Positions 1 through 8,540 are shown, counted from the stretch's first letter. The stretch is DNA of 64,000 nt from SHLQ01 sp964517125 (GCA_964517125.1 CAZFBD010000014.1:1-64000), one strand, 5' to 3'. Numbers and translations are program-made. The notes: generated by a model from the sequence alone, not told the origin.

Positions 1-1229
1 ACGCCGAACCGGTCGGTCTCGTCGATGAGTTCGACCCGGTTGTCGGGGTCGGGGGTCTGCTCACACCAGTTGCGAACGAAGGCCCGGACAGGTCGCTTGC
101 GGAGACCCCGTGTGCGTTCGTCAGCTGTGCGGGCCAGAACGCGTGTGGCGTCGCCGGCAAAGCCGAGCGCCAGTTCCGAGGTGAGCTCCTGCGGTTCGAG
201 ACTCTCGATGTGACGCCCGAGCCGGGTCTTGACCGCGGCGATGGTGCGGGCCCGATTGTTGAATGCCAGGTGTGGTTTGTAGGTCTCGAGGATGGCGGCA
301 GAGTTCAGCAGTTTCTCGCGACGCTGGACCTCTTCGGTGAGCTGCAGGCAGGCGAAGACCTGGCGGTCGCCGACCGGCCACGGCATGGTGTCGTAGAACT
401 CCCAATCGAGTCCGGCGACGGGTTCCAGCCAGCCGCGCAGCGCACTGTGATGGGCAAGCCACCACTTGCCGACCTGGTCATATTCGTTTCCAACGCCACG
501 CGGGTCCTGCCCGTTGCTGGCAAGAAGCAGACGGGGGTTCTCGGGACCGGCAGCCAGCACGAACTGGGAAGCGTCGACGCGGGTGGAACGCGAACCATCG
601 AGCGAGGTGACGTCGAGGCTGTCGACCACGGAGCCATCGTTCTTCGTGAGGATGTTGGTGACCTGTGCATTGAGATACACGGTCAGCGAGGCCGACGACT
701 CGAGGTCGCGCTGCATGAGTTCACCCACGTGACCAACGTTGGTCTTCTGGATGAGTTTGGTGGTGACGACCTTGGAGTTTTCGAACAGCAGGCCATCGCG
801 GACCCGATTCAGGCGCTTCTTCCAGAAGTCCAGACTGAAGTCGGTCGGACCGAGGCGCAGCAGATCGTGCGCCTGTTCGGCGTAGGGAGCCAGGTCGTCC
901 AGCCCGATGGGCCAGGTGGCGTCGGGGACCCAGTCGCGTTCGAAGTCGACGGGATCGAGGGGGCTGTTGTTGCCGCCCCAACAGTTCGTGGAGCCGCCGA
1001 GGAATCGGCTTCGGGTCTGGATCCAGACGGGCAGGCTGCCTCGCACGTCGGCGCGGCTGAGGTGTTCGGCCTCTTCGGTGCGCTCAAACCCGCCGGTTTC
1101 CAACATGGCGACCGACAGGCCCTTCTCCATGAAGGACATGGCGAGGGCGAGACCCGTGGCGCCCGTCCCGACAATGGCGATGTCCGCGCCAATGTGTGTT
1201 CCCGTCCACTCGTTCAGATCGATGATCAC
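1..1229 (-). CDS. GMC-family FAD-dependent oxidoreductase (3' end beyond window)
   Basis: The minus-strand frame is open for about 409 codons and runs off the window's left edge. The start is GTG at 1229; an in-frame TGA at 1233-1235 rules out an earlier start, and a weak GGAAG lies upstream. Near residue 15 is a Rossmann FAD motif (IVGTGATGLALA). Near residue 65 is the GMC signature FLGGSTNCWGGN, followed by PLDPVDFERDW. This resembles bacterial GMC dehydrogenases of the choline or sugar type, which oxidise an alcohol and reduce FAD. The C-terminal catalytic His-Asn region lies outside the window, so the substrate cannot be judged. It diverges from the F420 oxidoreductase at 1545. Confidence 0.85.
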   Translation of the reverse strand, partial: MIIDLNEWTGTHIGADIAIVGTGATGLALAMSFMEKGLSVAMLETGGFERTEEAEHLSRADVRGSLPVWIQTRSRFLGGSTNCWGGNNSPLDPVDFERDWVPDATWPIGLDDLAPYAEQAHDLLRLGPTDFSLDFWKKRLNRVRDGLLFENSKVVTTKLIQKTNVGHVGELMQRDLESSASLTVYLNAQVTNILTKNDGSVVDSLDVTSLDGSRSTRVDASQFVLAAGPENPRLLLASNGQDPRGVGNEYDQVGKWWLAHHSALRGWLEPVAGLDWEFYDTMPWPVGDRQVFACLQLTEEVQRREKLLNSAAILETYKPHLAFNNRARTIAAVKTRLGRHIESLEPQELTSELALGFAGDATRVLARTADERTRGLRKRPVRAFVRNWCEQTPDPDNRVELIDETDRFG

Positions 1230-1358
1230 GAATCACTTCCAGTTCCGCTCGTGCCCAGCCTGCCATTGGTACCGCTTTGCTTGTCGGTCGGGTAGGGCCA
1301 ATTGGACCAGCCGCTGCAGGACTCGTCTGGCCGTACGCCGGTCGGCAACACTGGCGAT

Positions 1359-1394
1359 AGGCAACCGGGGGATCTCGACCGGAAGTGTCGAGCG
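1359..1394 (+). repeat. 36-nt direct repeat, copy 1, left edge of scaffold gap
   Basis: This copy is identical over 36 bases to 1495-1530 and directly abuts the N run. It is most likely a duplicated contig end rather than a biological repeat. Confidence 0.85.
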
Positions 1395-1494
1395 NNNNNN
1401 NNNNNNNNNNNNNNNNNNNNNNNNNNNNNNNNNNNNNNNNNNNNNNNNNNNNNNNNNNNNNNNNNNNNNNNNNNNNNNNNNNNNNNNNNNNNNN

Positions 1495-1530
1495 AGGCAA
1501 CCGGGGGATCTCGACCGGAAGTGTCGAGCG
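1495..1530 (+). repeat. 36-nt direct repeat, copy 2, right edge of scaffold gap
   Basis: This is the second copy of the 36-base unit at 1359-1394, directly after the N run. Confidence 0.85.
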
Positions 1531-1544
1531 AAAAAGGGGAAGAC

Positions 1545-2573
1545 ATGCGACTTGGATTGATGGCTGGCTACTGGGGTTCGGGTCCGCCGGCTGGGGCGAT
1601 GGATGCAATTCGTGTGGCTGACGAGCTGGAATGGGATTCCATCTGGACGGCCGAGGCGTATGGCTCGGATGCGATCACGCCGTTGGCGTGGTGGGGCGCC
1701 CACACCAGCAACGTGGGACTGGGCACGGCGATCATGCAGATGTCGGCCCGTACCCCGACGGCAACAGCGATGGCGGCGATGAGCCTGGATCACCTGAGCG
1801 AAGGGCGGTTTCGGCTGGGGATCGGCGCATCGGGTCCACAAGTGGTCGAGGGCTGGTACGGACAGCCGTATCCCCGTCCGCTCGAGCGCACGCGTGAGTA
1901 CGTCGATGTGATCCGTCAGGTTCTGGCCCGGGAGGCGCCGGTGACGATCGATGGCCGGCACTACCAGTTGCCGCTCGATGGCGGTGCCGGTCTGGGCAAG
2001 GCGCTCAAGCCGACCATCCACCCGCGCCGGAAGGACCTTCCCATCTACCTGGCTGCGGAAGGTCCCAAGAACGTGGCGCTGTCGGCCGAAATCTGTGATG
2101 GCTGGCTGCCATTGTTCTTTGGTCCGAAGGCCGATGCGTTCTATCGCGAGGCGCTCGCCGCCGGGTTCGAAACTGGAGGGCGGCACACGCTCGACACGTT
2201 CGATGTGGCTGCCAGCGTGCCGATCGTTCCCCACGAGGATCCCGAGGTCGCCGCAGACTTCATTCGCCCCATGATCGCCCTGTATGTCGGGGGAATGGGA
2301 GCCAAGGGCGCGAACTTCCACTTCGACGTGTTCGCTCGCCAGGGCTGGGAAGCTGTTTGCCACGAGGTCCAGGACCTCTACCTCGACGGTCACAAGAAAG
2401 AGGCGACCGCAGCGATTCCTCTGGAGATGATCGAGGACATTGCGTTGGTTGGCCCGCCGGACAAGATCAAGGACGAGCTGCGGGGTCGCTGGAGCGAGAC
2501 GTGCATCCGCACACTGCTGGTTTCGGGCGACGAGAACCTCGTGCGCCTGGTCCACGGCCTCGTGCACGACTAG
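1545..2573 (+). CDS. LLM-class F420-dependent oxidoreductase, Rv3520c-like
   Basis: This 342-residue luciferase-fold protein probably uses reduced F420 as hydride donor; its substrate is unknown. The sequence follows the Rv3520c family closely: it opens MRLGLMAGYWG and contains TAEAYGSDAITPLAWWG, SLDHLSEGRF, SGPQVVEGWYGQP and AEGPKNVALSAEICDGW in the family order. The length is normal. The ATG at 1545 follows a clear ribosome site (AAAAGGGGA). A strong hairpin after the stop suggests a single-gene transcript. Confidence 0.88.
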   Translation: MRLGLMAGYWGSGPPAGAMDAIRVADELEWDSIWTAEAYGSDAITPLAWWGAHTSNVGLGTAIMQMSARTPTATAMAAMSLDHLSEGRFRLGIGASGPQVVEGWYGQPYPRPLERTREYVDVIRQVLAREAPVTIDGRHYQLPLDGGAGLGKALKPTIHPRRKDLPIYLAAEGPKNVALSAEICDGWLPLFFGPKADAFYREALAAGFETGGRHTLDTFDVAASVPIVPHEDPEVAADFIRPMIALYVGGMGAKGANFHFDVFARQGWEAVCHEVQDLYLDGHKKEATAAIPLEMIEDIALVGPPDKIKDELRGRWSETCIRTLLVSGDENLVRLVHGLVHD

Positions 2574-2621
2574 CCGGAACGCTCAATCCGCCGGGTCCTC
2601 CCGACCGAAAGAAACCGGACT

Positions 2622-2648
2622 GCAGACATCGGGTTGATGTCTGCCTTT
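2622..2648 (+). terminator. Hairpin terminator after the F420 oxidoreductase
   Basis: GCAGACATC and GATGTCTGC form a perfect 9-bp stem (2622-2630 with 2636-2644) around the loop GGGTT, followed by CTTT. The poly-T tail is short. It lies 48 bases after the 1545 gene's stop and just before the next gene's ribosome site. Confidence 0.65.
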
Positions 2649-2667
2649 CGACGGGAGACGGCGAACC

Positions 2668-3153
2668 ATGACAATGCAAAAACGGGCGGGCTTCGGCGCC
2701 GCACTTGCAACAACTCTGCTTCTGCTCGGCGCATGTGCCAGCGATCAGACCACCCGCAACGATGCAGGAGAGATCGTCGAAGGCGGCGAGCTCGGTGTGT
2801 TCGTGGCGAGCACAGGTGACTGTCTGAACGTGCCCGACGGAACCGAAGTTTCGGCCTTCGAGGGTGTGGCATGCACCGAGCCTCACGATGCGCAGGTCTT
2901 CGCCCAGTTCGATCTCGACGGAGCCGTGTATCCGGGAGCCGAGATGGCCAACACGCTCGGCGAAGAAGGCTGCCTCGAGCGGTTCGAGGGTTTCATCGGT
3001 GTCGACTACGCCAGTTCCAAGTACTACATGCGAATCTTCAGCCCCAGCCAGCAGAGCTGGGATGCGGTCGACGATCGTGAGATTCTTTGCATGGTTGTTC
3101 CCCAGTCTGGTGATCCAATGCTGACCACCGACCTTCGAGGCGTGGCCGAGTAG
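2668..3153 (+). CDS. Septum-formation-like lipoprotein
   Basis: This 161-residue predicted lipoprotein has a basic start, a hydrophobic stretch and the lipobox LLGAC, giving a lipidated Cys near residue 24. The mature part resembles the actinobacterial 'septum formation' domain (PF13845): TGDCLNVPDG, then FEGVACTEPHDAQVFAQF, with four cysteines that could pair outside the cell. Function is unknown; the family name does not prove a role in division. The ribosome site GGGAGA precedes ATG 2668; a second ATG at 2674 is possible. It converges on the membrane-anchored shikimate kinase with only 4 bases between stops. Confidence 0.7.
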   Translation: MTMQKRAGFGAALATTLLLLGACASDQTTRNDAGEIVEGGELGVFVASTGDCLNVPDGTEVSAFEGVACTEPHDAQVFAQFDLDGAVYPGAEMANTLGEEGCLERFEGFIGVDYASSKYYMRIFSPSQQSWDAVDDREILCMVVPQSGDPMLTTDLRGVAE

Positions 3154-3157
3154 GGAC

Positions 3158-4345
3158 TCAGCCGACTTCGGCTGTCCACACCGAGGTCAACGCCTCGTCA
3201 AATGCCTCGTAGGCGACCGGTGCGTCACCGATCCATTCCAACTGGGCCACGCCGTTCACGACGTCGGTGACGATCACGCTGCCATCGGACGTGGTTGCCG
3301 TGAGCCAACGGAAGTTGGGGTCCCCGGCACGCAATGTGCCCAGATGAAGGTTGCCGTCATCGAAGATTCGGGTGTCGGTTTCGACGATCGTTCCTTCGTC
3401 GGCGGAGAAGCAGCGAGCCAGGTTCGATCCGGCCGTTGCGCTCAGCACGCCGATGCAGGGCACCTGAAGCGAACCGCTGTCGGCGGACCAGGTGTAGATC
3501 TCGCGGCTTCCGAGTCGCGACGTCACCGTGCCGATGTGCGTGGCCGAACCAGGAACGGTCGCAAGTTCGCGAACCCGTGTGGCAATGGCTCTGTCCACGG
3601 CGTCGCCAGTGGTGAGCTTGGCGTCGAGTTGCACGTACTGATCGGCATCGGGGGCGGCGGCTGGAACATCGATGGCGTCAGCGAGCGTGATGCCGTTGAA
3701 TCGCTCCGGTGCGGCGCGGTTGATCAGCAGAACGCCAACCAGCAGAAAGACCGCTGCGGTGAGGAGGCCGACGACAAGTCCCTTGGTGAGAGGCAGCCCA
3801 AAGACGGTGCGGTGTTGGTTGGCTGCGGCGAATGCCTTCCGGCGGGTCTCGATGTCGGCGACGATTTCTTCGGCGATCTCGTCGGGCGTTCGGCCGTCGG
3901 TGTCGATCTGCGGGTACTGGTCGTAGGTGTCGGCTCGCTCCTCGAGGAGTTCGCTGACCTTTGCACGAGGATCCTCGACATCGTCAAACATGGGTCGTGA
4001 CTCGATGCCGTCGGCTTCGACTCGGTCCATGATCTGGTCGATCCCTGCGGTCAGGGTGTAGACGAGCCCGCTGCGCTCCAGAACGTGCGCGTTGTCGATG
4101 TCGAGCATCGTTCCGCCGCCAGTGGCGATCACCGCGTTGCGGCGAGAGGCAGCAGCCTCGGCAACCTGTCCTTCGATCGCCCGGAACCCGTCCTCCCCCT
4201 TCACGGCGAACACTCCGGTGATGGGGCCGTGCTGGTCTTCGATGACCTCGTCGGTGTCGACGAATTCGTAGTGCAAGAGGTCGGCGACAGCTCGACCAAC
4301 CGTGCTCTTGCCGGTGCCCATGAAGCCGGTGAGGATGATGTTCAC
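3158..4345 (-). CDS. Shikimate kinase with C-terminal membrane anchor and outer domain
   Basis: This 395-residue protein has an N-terminal shikimate kinase (ATP + shikimate to shikimate 3-phosphate). Its residues look intact: Walker A GFMGTGKST (7-15), the DTD at 30-32, R55 in GEDGFRAIE, GGG at 76-78, R117 in RPMF, R137, and the closing IDTDGRTPDEIAEEI. Normal enzymes end near residue 170. Here a hydrophobic helix follows (about 186-208) and then some 185 residues of unrecognised, mainly polar sequence with two cysteines, probably outside the cell. GTG 4345 is the natural family start (NIILTGFMG). No other aromatic-pathway gene is nearby. The frame stays open upstream of 4345, but that part is antisense to the crotonase gene. 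Confidence 0.78.
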   Translation of the reverse strand: MNIILTGFMGTGKSTVGRAVADLLHYEFVDTDEVIEDQHGPITGVFAVKGEDGFRAIEGQVAEAAASRRNAVIATGGGTMLDIDNAHVLERSGLVYTLTAGIDQIMDRVEADGIESRPMFDDVEDPRAKVSELLEERADTYDQYPQIDTDGRTPDEIAEEIVADIETRRKAFAAANQHRTVFGLPLTKGLVVGLLTAAVFLLVGVLLINRAAPERFNGITLADAIDVPAAAPDADQYVQLDAKLTTGDAVDRAIATRVRELATVPGSATHIGTVTSRLGSREIYTWSADSGSLQVPCIGVLSATAGSNLARCFSADEGTIVETDTRIFDDGNLHLGTLRAGDPNFRWLTATTSDGSVIVTDVVNGVAQLEWIGDAPVAYEAFDEALTSVWTAEVG

Positions 4346-4399
4346 CGGCTCAGTGTAGGCAGCCACGCAGCGAGGGTCCGGTCGTGCCATGCTGAGGAC

Positions 4400-5101
4400 A
4401 TGAGCGAACGACTGACCCTTGACTTCGACGGCGCCGTTGCGGTGATCACGATGGACGACGGCAAGGTGAACGCCTTGTCGCCTGCGATGCAGGGCGAGCT
4501 GAACGCAGCGCTCGATGAGGTCGAGGGCGCCACGGACACCGTTGGTGTTGTGCTGGCGGGCCGACCGGGTGTGTTCTCCGCCGGTTTCGATCTGAAGGTC
4601 ATGGGCGCAGGCGACGTGGCCGCAATCGTGGAGATGGTCGCAGGAGGCGGCGAGCTCGCTCGGCGGCTCTGGGGCTTCGACCTTCCTGTGGTTGCGGCAG
4701 CCACCGGCCATGCCCTGGCGGCCGGTGCCTTCACGCTTCTGGGATGTGACGTGCGGGTGGGTCCCGAGGACGAGACCTCGAAGTTCGGGATGAATGAGGT
4801 CGCGATCGGCATGGTGCTTCCGGTGTGGGCGATGATCATTGCTGATGCGCGGCTGAGCAACCGACACAAGCACCGGGCCATGGTGAACGCTCGAGTCACC
4901 GGCGCACGCGATGCCCTCGATGTGGGTCTCCTCGATGAGCTCGCCGACCCCGACTCCGTGGTCGAGCGTGCGGTGGCGGAGGCCGCGTCCTTCTCGGCCC
5001 TCGACCAGCCGTCGTACCGCGGCATGGTGGCACAACATCGCGGCCCGACCCTCGAGGCCATGGACGCAGCAATCGCGGCAGACCGGGCTCGCCTGAGCTG
5101 A
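4400..5101 (+). CDS. Crotonase / enoyl-CoA hydratase family protein
   Basis: This 233-residue crotonase-fold protein acts on an unknown acyl-CoA. The first oxyanion-hole segment is AGRPGVFSAGFDLK and the second GHALAAGAFTLLGCDVRVG. The glutamate in FGMNEVAIGM matches the first catalytic Glu of true hydratases. The usual second catalytic Glu region (TGE...) reads VTGARDALD, so hydratase activity is uncertain. ATG 4400 follows GAGG. It diverges from the shikimate kinase with 54 bases between starts. Confidence 0.8.
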   Translation: MSERLTLDFDGAVAVITMDDGKVNALSPAMQGELNAALDEVEGATDTVGVVLAGRPGVFSAGFDLKVMGAGDVAAIVEMVAGGGELARRLWGFDLPVVAAATGHALAAGAFTLLGCDVRVGPEDETSKFGMNEVAIGMVLPVWAMIIADARLSNRHKHRAMVNARVTGARDALDVGLLDELADPDSVVERAVAEAASFSALDQPSYRGMVAQHRGPTLEAMDAAIAADRARLS

Positions 5102-5108
5102 CGATCGA

Positions 5109-5756
5109 TCAGTCGGTGAAACGAGCCGCCATCGCCGCTTCGGCATCGGTCAGGTGGCCGGCGAGGGCCGCGACCGCAGCGTCGGCGTCGGCCTGCCGGA
5201 GCGCCTCGACAATGGCGTGATGCGCGCCCATGGGGCCCTGTATCTCGGGATCGACCAACGGCAGGGCTGCCATCATCAGCAGCGTCTGGTCGGCGAGCGA
5301 TTCCCAGGCCTCGAGCAGCCGACGGTGCTGGGCCGCCGACACGATGGCTCGGTGCAATGCCATGTCGGCCCGTCCAATTGCGCTCACGTCGTGATCGGCG
5401 TGAGCTGCTTCGAGTTGCCGGAGCAGGGGAGCGAGGTCCGAGACGGTGGTTCCGGCCTCGATTGCCGTCCGCAGCGCCAGTGACTCGAGGGCGATGCGCA
5501 ACGAGTAGACCTCGTGCACGTCGGTGGCCGTGAGGCTCCGGACGAAACTGCCCTTGCGCGGCCGGAGCTCCACCAGGCCGCTTCGTTCCAGTTCGGCAAG
5601 TGCGTCCCGGATGGGCCCTCGGCTCACGTCGTAGCGGTCTGCGAGGTCGGTTTCGACGAGCCGTTGGCCGGGGGCGAGGGAGCCATCGATGATGGATTCG
5701 CGAAGCGCGGACGTGACGGCGGTTGCGAGATCGGTGTGCTGCATCGATGCGGCCAT
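5109..5756 (-). CDS. GntR-family (FCD subfamily) repressor of the glycolate operon
   Basis: This 215-residue regulator has an N-terminal winged helix (LATAVTSALRESIIDGSLAPG, then YDVSRGPIRDALAELERSGL). The C-terminal FCD ligand domain has metal-site histidines in DMALHRAI, GAHHAIVEAL and LAGHL. FCD regulators commonly sense small carboxylates. It diverges from glcB, and two copies of a 15-bp near-palindrome lie between them, so it likely controls both genes as E. coli GlcC does, though probably as a repressor. The ligand is presumably glycolate or glyoxylate (inference). Confidence 0.85.
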   Translation of the reverse strand: MAASMQHTDLATAVTSALRESIIDGSLAPGQRLVETDLADRYDVSRGPIRDALAELERSGLVELRPRKGSFVRSLTATDVHEVYSLRIALESLALRTAIEAGTTVSDLAPLLRQLEAAHADHDVSAIGRADMALHRAIVSAAQHRRLLEAWESLADQTLLMMAALPLVDPEIQGPMGAHHAIVEALRQADADAAVAALAGHLTDAEAAMAARFTD

Positions 5757-5773
5757 TCCCCAATGCTAGCTGA

Positions 5774-5788
5774 TGTTGACTGTTAACA
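5774..5788. promoter_or_regulatory. Operator copy 1 (GntR-type near-palindrome)
   Basis: TGTTGACTGTTAACA is an odd-length near-palindrome with 6 of 7 half-site pairs obeying symmetry in its outer TGTT/AACA and inner AC/GT. It overlaps the proposed -35 element and lies 17 bases upstream of the GntR start. Confidence 0.7.
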
Positions 5789-5804
5789 GGAGGGTGTGTA
5801 TGTT
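5776..5804 (+). promoter_or_regulatory. Predicted promoter of the glcBGDEF operon
   Basis: TTGACT (5776-5781) and TATGTT (5799-5804) are separated by 17 bases. Operator copy 1 covers the -35 and copy 2 begins inside the -10, which fits repression by blocking polymerase. A leader of about 125 bases would precede glcB. Confidence 0.55.
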
Positions 5805-5815
5805 GACTGTTAACA
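5801..5815. promoter_or_regulatory. Operator copy 2 (GntR-type near-palindrome)
   Basis: This is identical to copy 1 (TGTTGACTGTTAACA), 27 bases downstream, or about 2.5 helical turns. It spans the predicted -10 and start region of the glcB promoter. The identity extends one base on each side (17 bases). Confidence 0.7.
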
Positions 5816-5935
5816 GAAAGTCGACTGATGTTTGGTCAGCGAAGAACAGGCAAAATGTTGGTTCGAGAACATCGGCGTCGATTTCTGTGCGGTATGTACG
5901 GTCGAATCTGAACAAAAGACCGAAAGAACGGAACT

Positions 5936-8101
5936 ATGGAACGAATTGAAGTCGCTGGTCTCGCCGTCGGAACCGAACTGCACGAGGTGATCGTCGATCA
6001 CGCACTTCCGGGAACGGGTCTGGCGGTGGAGGACTTCTTCCAGGCGCTCGCCGCGCTGATCGCCGAGTTCGGTCCTCGCAATCGGGAACTACTCGAGGTG
6101 CGGGAATCCATGCAGGCCGCCATCGATGCCTGGCATCGGGAGCGGTCCGGCCAACCACATGATGCCGCCGCCTATCGCACCTTCCTTGAAGAGCTCGGCT
6201 ACCTCGTGCCCGAAGGTCCGGCGTTCGAGATCGACACGGCAAACGTCGACCCGGAGATCCGATCGATTCCTGCACCGCAGCTGGTCGTTCCTGTCACCAA
6301 CGCCCGCTACGTCCTCAACGCCGCAAACGCACGTTGGGGCAGTCTTTACGACGCCCTCTACGGCACGGATGCGCTCGGCGACCTGCCCGAACCCGGCCCC
6401 TACAGCAGCGATCGGGGAGCACGGGTCATTGCCTGGGCTCGGAATTTCCTGGATGAGACGGTGCCCCTCGCCTCCGGATCCCATGCCGATGCCACGGCCT
6501 ACCGAGTGGCCGACGGCGAACTGGTCGTCGAACTCGGAGCGGAGACCACCGGTCTTGCCCAGCCCGCACTGTTCGACGGGTACTCGGGTGCGCCCGAAGC
6601 TCCCACCAACATTCTCTTGGATCACAACGGCCTCGGAATCGACATCGTCATCGACGCGACGCACAACGTCGGCGCAGAGGACAAGGCCGGGGTTGCCGAC
6701 GTCGTGCTCGAATCTGCCATGACGGCCATCGTCGACTGCGAGGACTCGGTCGCCGCTGTCGACAGCGAAGAGAAGGCCCTGGCCTACCGCAACTGGCTCG
6801 GACTCATGACCGGCAATCTCAGCGAGTCGGTGACGAAGGGCGACCGCACCTTCACCCGTTCGCTCAACCCAGACCGCACGTACACGGCTCCCGACGGAAG
6901 CGAACTCGTTCGCACGGGCCGTTCACTGCTGCTCACCCGAAACGTCGGACACCTGATGACGACGCCGGCTGTGCTCGACGGTGATGGAAACGAGATTCCT
7001 GAGGGCCTGCTCGATGCGATGGTCACCGTCGCCTGCGCCAAACACGATCTGAACAAGACGGGTGGCGCCCGCAACTCCCGCGAGGGTTCGGTCTACGTCG
7101 TGAAGCCGAAGATGCACGGTCCCGACGAGGTCGCCTTCACGAACGATGTGTTCACCCGGGTCGAGGAGCTGCTCGGCCTTCCGTTGAACACGGTCAAGAT
7201 CGGCATCATGGACGAGGAGCGTCGTACGACGTTGAACCTGGCCGAGTGCATCCGTGCCGCGAAGTCCAGGGTTGCCTTCATCAACACCGGCTTCCTGGAT
7301 CGCACCGGCGACGAGATCCACACATCGATGCTTGCGGGACCCATGGTTCGCAAGGGCGATATGAAGGCCGAGCGGTGGATCGGCGCCTACGAGGACTGGA
7401 ACGTCGACACCGGTCTCGCCTGTGGTCTGCAGGGCCGCGCCCAGATCGGCAAGGGCATGTGGGCGGCCCCCGACCTGATGGGCGACATGCTCGAGCAGAA
7501 GATCGGTCATCCGCGTAGCGGGGCCAATTGCGCCTGGGTTCCCTCGCCGACCGCAGCCACGCTGCACGCCACCCACTACCACCAGGTCAACGTGCTGGAA
7601 CGGCAACAGGAGCTCGCCGACAGCTTGGCCATCGGTGGCGCCCGCGCCACGGTCGATGATCTCCTGCAGATTCCTGTGGAGACGGCTCCGGATTGGTCGG
7701 CCGATGAGATCCAGGCAGAACTCGACAACAACGCGCAGGGCATCCTTGGCTACGTCGTTCGCTGGGTGGACCAGGGAGTCGGCTGTTCCAAGGTGCCCGA
7801 CATCAACGATGTGGGCCTCATGGAGGACCGGGCAACGTGTCGCATCTCGTCGCAGCACATGTCGAACTGGCTGCACCACGGCATCGCCACCGAATCGCAG
7901 ATTCGCGAGACCATGGAACGGATGGCCGCAGTGGTCGATCGCCAGAACGTCGACGATGCTGCCTATGTGCCAATGGCACCCGGCTACGAGGGCGCCGCAT
8001 ACCGGGCCGCCCTCGACCTGGTGCTGTCCGGAGTCGAACAGCCTTCCGGCTACACCGAACCGATCCTTCACGCCCGCCGTCTCGAGCACAAAGCAACCTG
8101 A
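5936..8101 (+). CDS. glcB: Malate synthase G
   Basis: This 721-residue enzyme condenses glyoxylate with acetyl-CoA to malate in the cytoplasm. The length is normal for isoform G. Active-site segments are conserved: the catalytic Arg in LLLTRNVGHLM, the Glu in IMDEERRTTLNL, the Mg-binding Asp in NTGFLDRTGDEIHTSM, and the catalytic-base Asp in MEDRATCRISSQHMSNWLHHG. It is the first gene of a five-gene glycolate operon, so it consumes the glyoxylate made by GlcDEF. The upstream leader carries two GntR-type operators. Confidence 0.97.
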   Translation: MERIEVAGLAVGTELHEVIVDHALPGTGLAVEDFFQALAALIAEFGPRNRELLEVRESMQAAIDAWHRERSGQPHDAAAYRTFLEELGYLVPEGPAFEIDTANVDPEIRSIPAPQLVVPVTNARYVLNAANARWGSLYDALYGTDALGDLPEPGPYSSDRGARVIAWARNFLDETVPLASGSHADATAYRVADGELVVELGAETTGLAQPALFDGYSGAPEAPTNILLDHNGLGIDIVIDATHNVGAEDKAGVADVVLESAMTAIVDCEDSVAAVDSEEKALAYRNWLGLMTGNLSESVTKGDRTFTRSLNPDRTYTAPDGSELVRTGRSLLLTRNVGHLMTTPAVLDGDGNEIPEGLLDAMVTVACAKHDLNKTGGARNSREGSVYVVKPKMHGPDEVAFTNDVFTRVEELLGLPLNTVKIGIMDEERRTTLNLAECIRAAKSRVAFINTGFLDRTGDEIHTSMLAGPMVRKGDMKAERWIGAYEDWNVDTGLACGLQGRAQIGKGMWAAPDLMGDMLEQKIGHPRSGANCAWVPSPTAATLHATHYHQVNVLERQQELADSLAIGGARATVDDLLQIPVETAPDWSADEIQAELDNNAQGILGYVVRWVDQGVGCSKVPDINDVGLMEDRATCRISSQHMSNWLHHGIATESQIRETMERMAAVVDRQNVDDAAYVPMAPGYEGAAYRAALDLVLSGVEQPSGYTEPILHARRLEHKAT

Positions 8102-8112
8102 ACCGGAGCACC

Positions 8113-8538
8113 ATGTCGATCACCATTTCGCAGGCACGCACCATCATCTCGTCGGCCCTCGGTCATGGAAGCGAGGCGGGAATGAACCCGTTGTGTGTCG
8201 CCATGTTGGATGCGGGAGGTCACCTGGTGGCGTTCGAGCGTGAGGATGGGGTCGCCAACCGCAGGTTCGATGTTGCCCACGGCAAGGCCTATGGAGCGAT
8301 CTCGGTCGGCATGAGCAGCCGCAAGCTCGGCGAGGCGGCGGTCGACTGGCCCCACTTCGTCAATGGACTCATCGGGGCGATGGACGGGAAGTTGGTGCCG
8401 GTCGCTGGTGGCGTGATCGTCGTCGATCCCGATGGCCAGACCATCGGAGCGGTCGGGTGCTCCGGCGACACGTCGGACAACGATGAAACTGCGATCCTCG
8501 CCGGGGTCGAATCTGCCGGACTGCAAGCGAAGGTCTGA
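8113..8538 (+). CDS. glcG: GlcG/HbpS-family protein
   Basis: This 141-residue protein of the GlcG (DUF336) family contains VAMLDAGGHLVAFEREDG and VPVAGGVIVVDPDGQTIGAVGCSGDTSDNDE, the two conserved blocks. Members are found in glycolate and other oxidation operons; some bind heme or small ligands, but the role of GlcG is not settled. It lies 11 bases after glcB with the ribosome site GGAG, and 2 bases before glcD. Confidence 0.88.
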   Translation: MSITISQARTIISSALGHGSEAGMNPLCVAMLDAGGHLVAFEREDGVANRRFDVAHGKAYGAISVGMSSRKLGEAAVDWPHFVNGLIGAMDGKLVPVAGGVIVVDPDGQTIGAVGCSGDTSDNDETAILAGVESAGLQAKV

Positions 8539-8540
8539 TC

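Larger units (their letters stand above)
1230..1544. other. Divergent intergenic region holding a 100-N scaffold gap
   Basis: No gene is visible in this 315-base stretch. Bases 1395-1494 are N. The 36 bases before the gap (1359-1394) and after it (1495-1530) are identical, which is typical of two contig ends that overlap but were not merged. The unit contains a 6-bp inverted repeat, CTCGAC and GTCGAG around 7 bases. The last copy runs into the ribosome site AAAAGGGGA of the 1545 gene. The promoters of both flanking genes must lie here. Confidence 0.8.

Noticed and set aside
210..1295. Long plus-strand frame opposite the GMC oxidoreductase
   Set aside because: It is a codon-bias shadow; the minus-strand frame shows clear FAD and GMC motifs.
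4346..5146. Upstream extension of the shikimate kinase frame to 662 residues
   Set aside because: The extra part is antisense to a clear crotonase gene and has no family match; homology starts at 4345.
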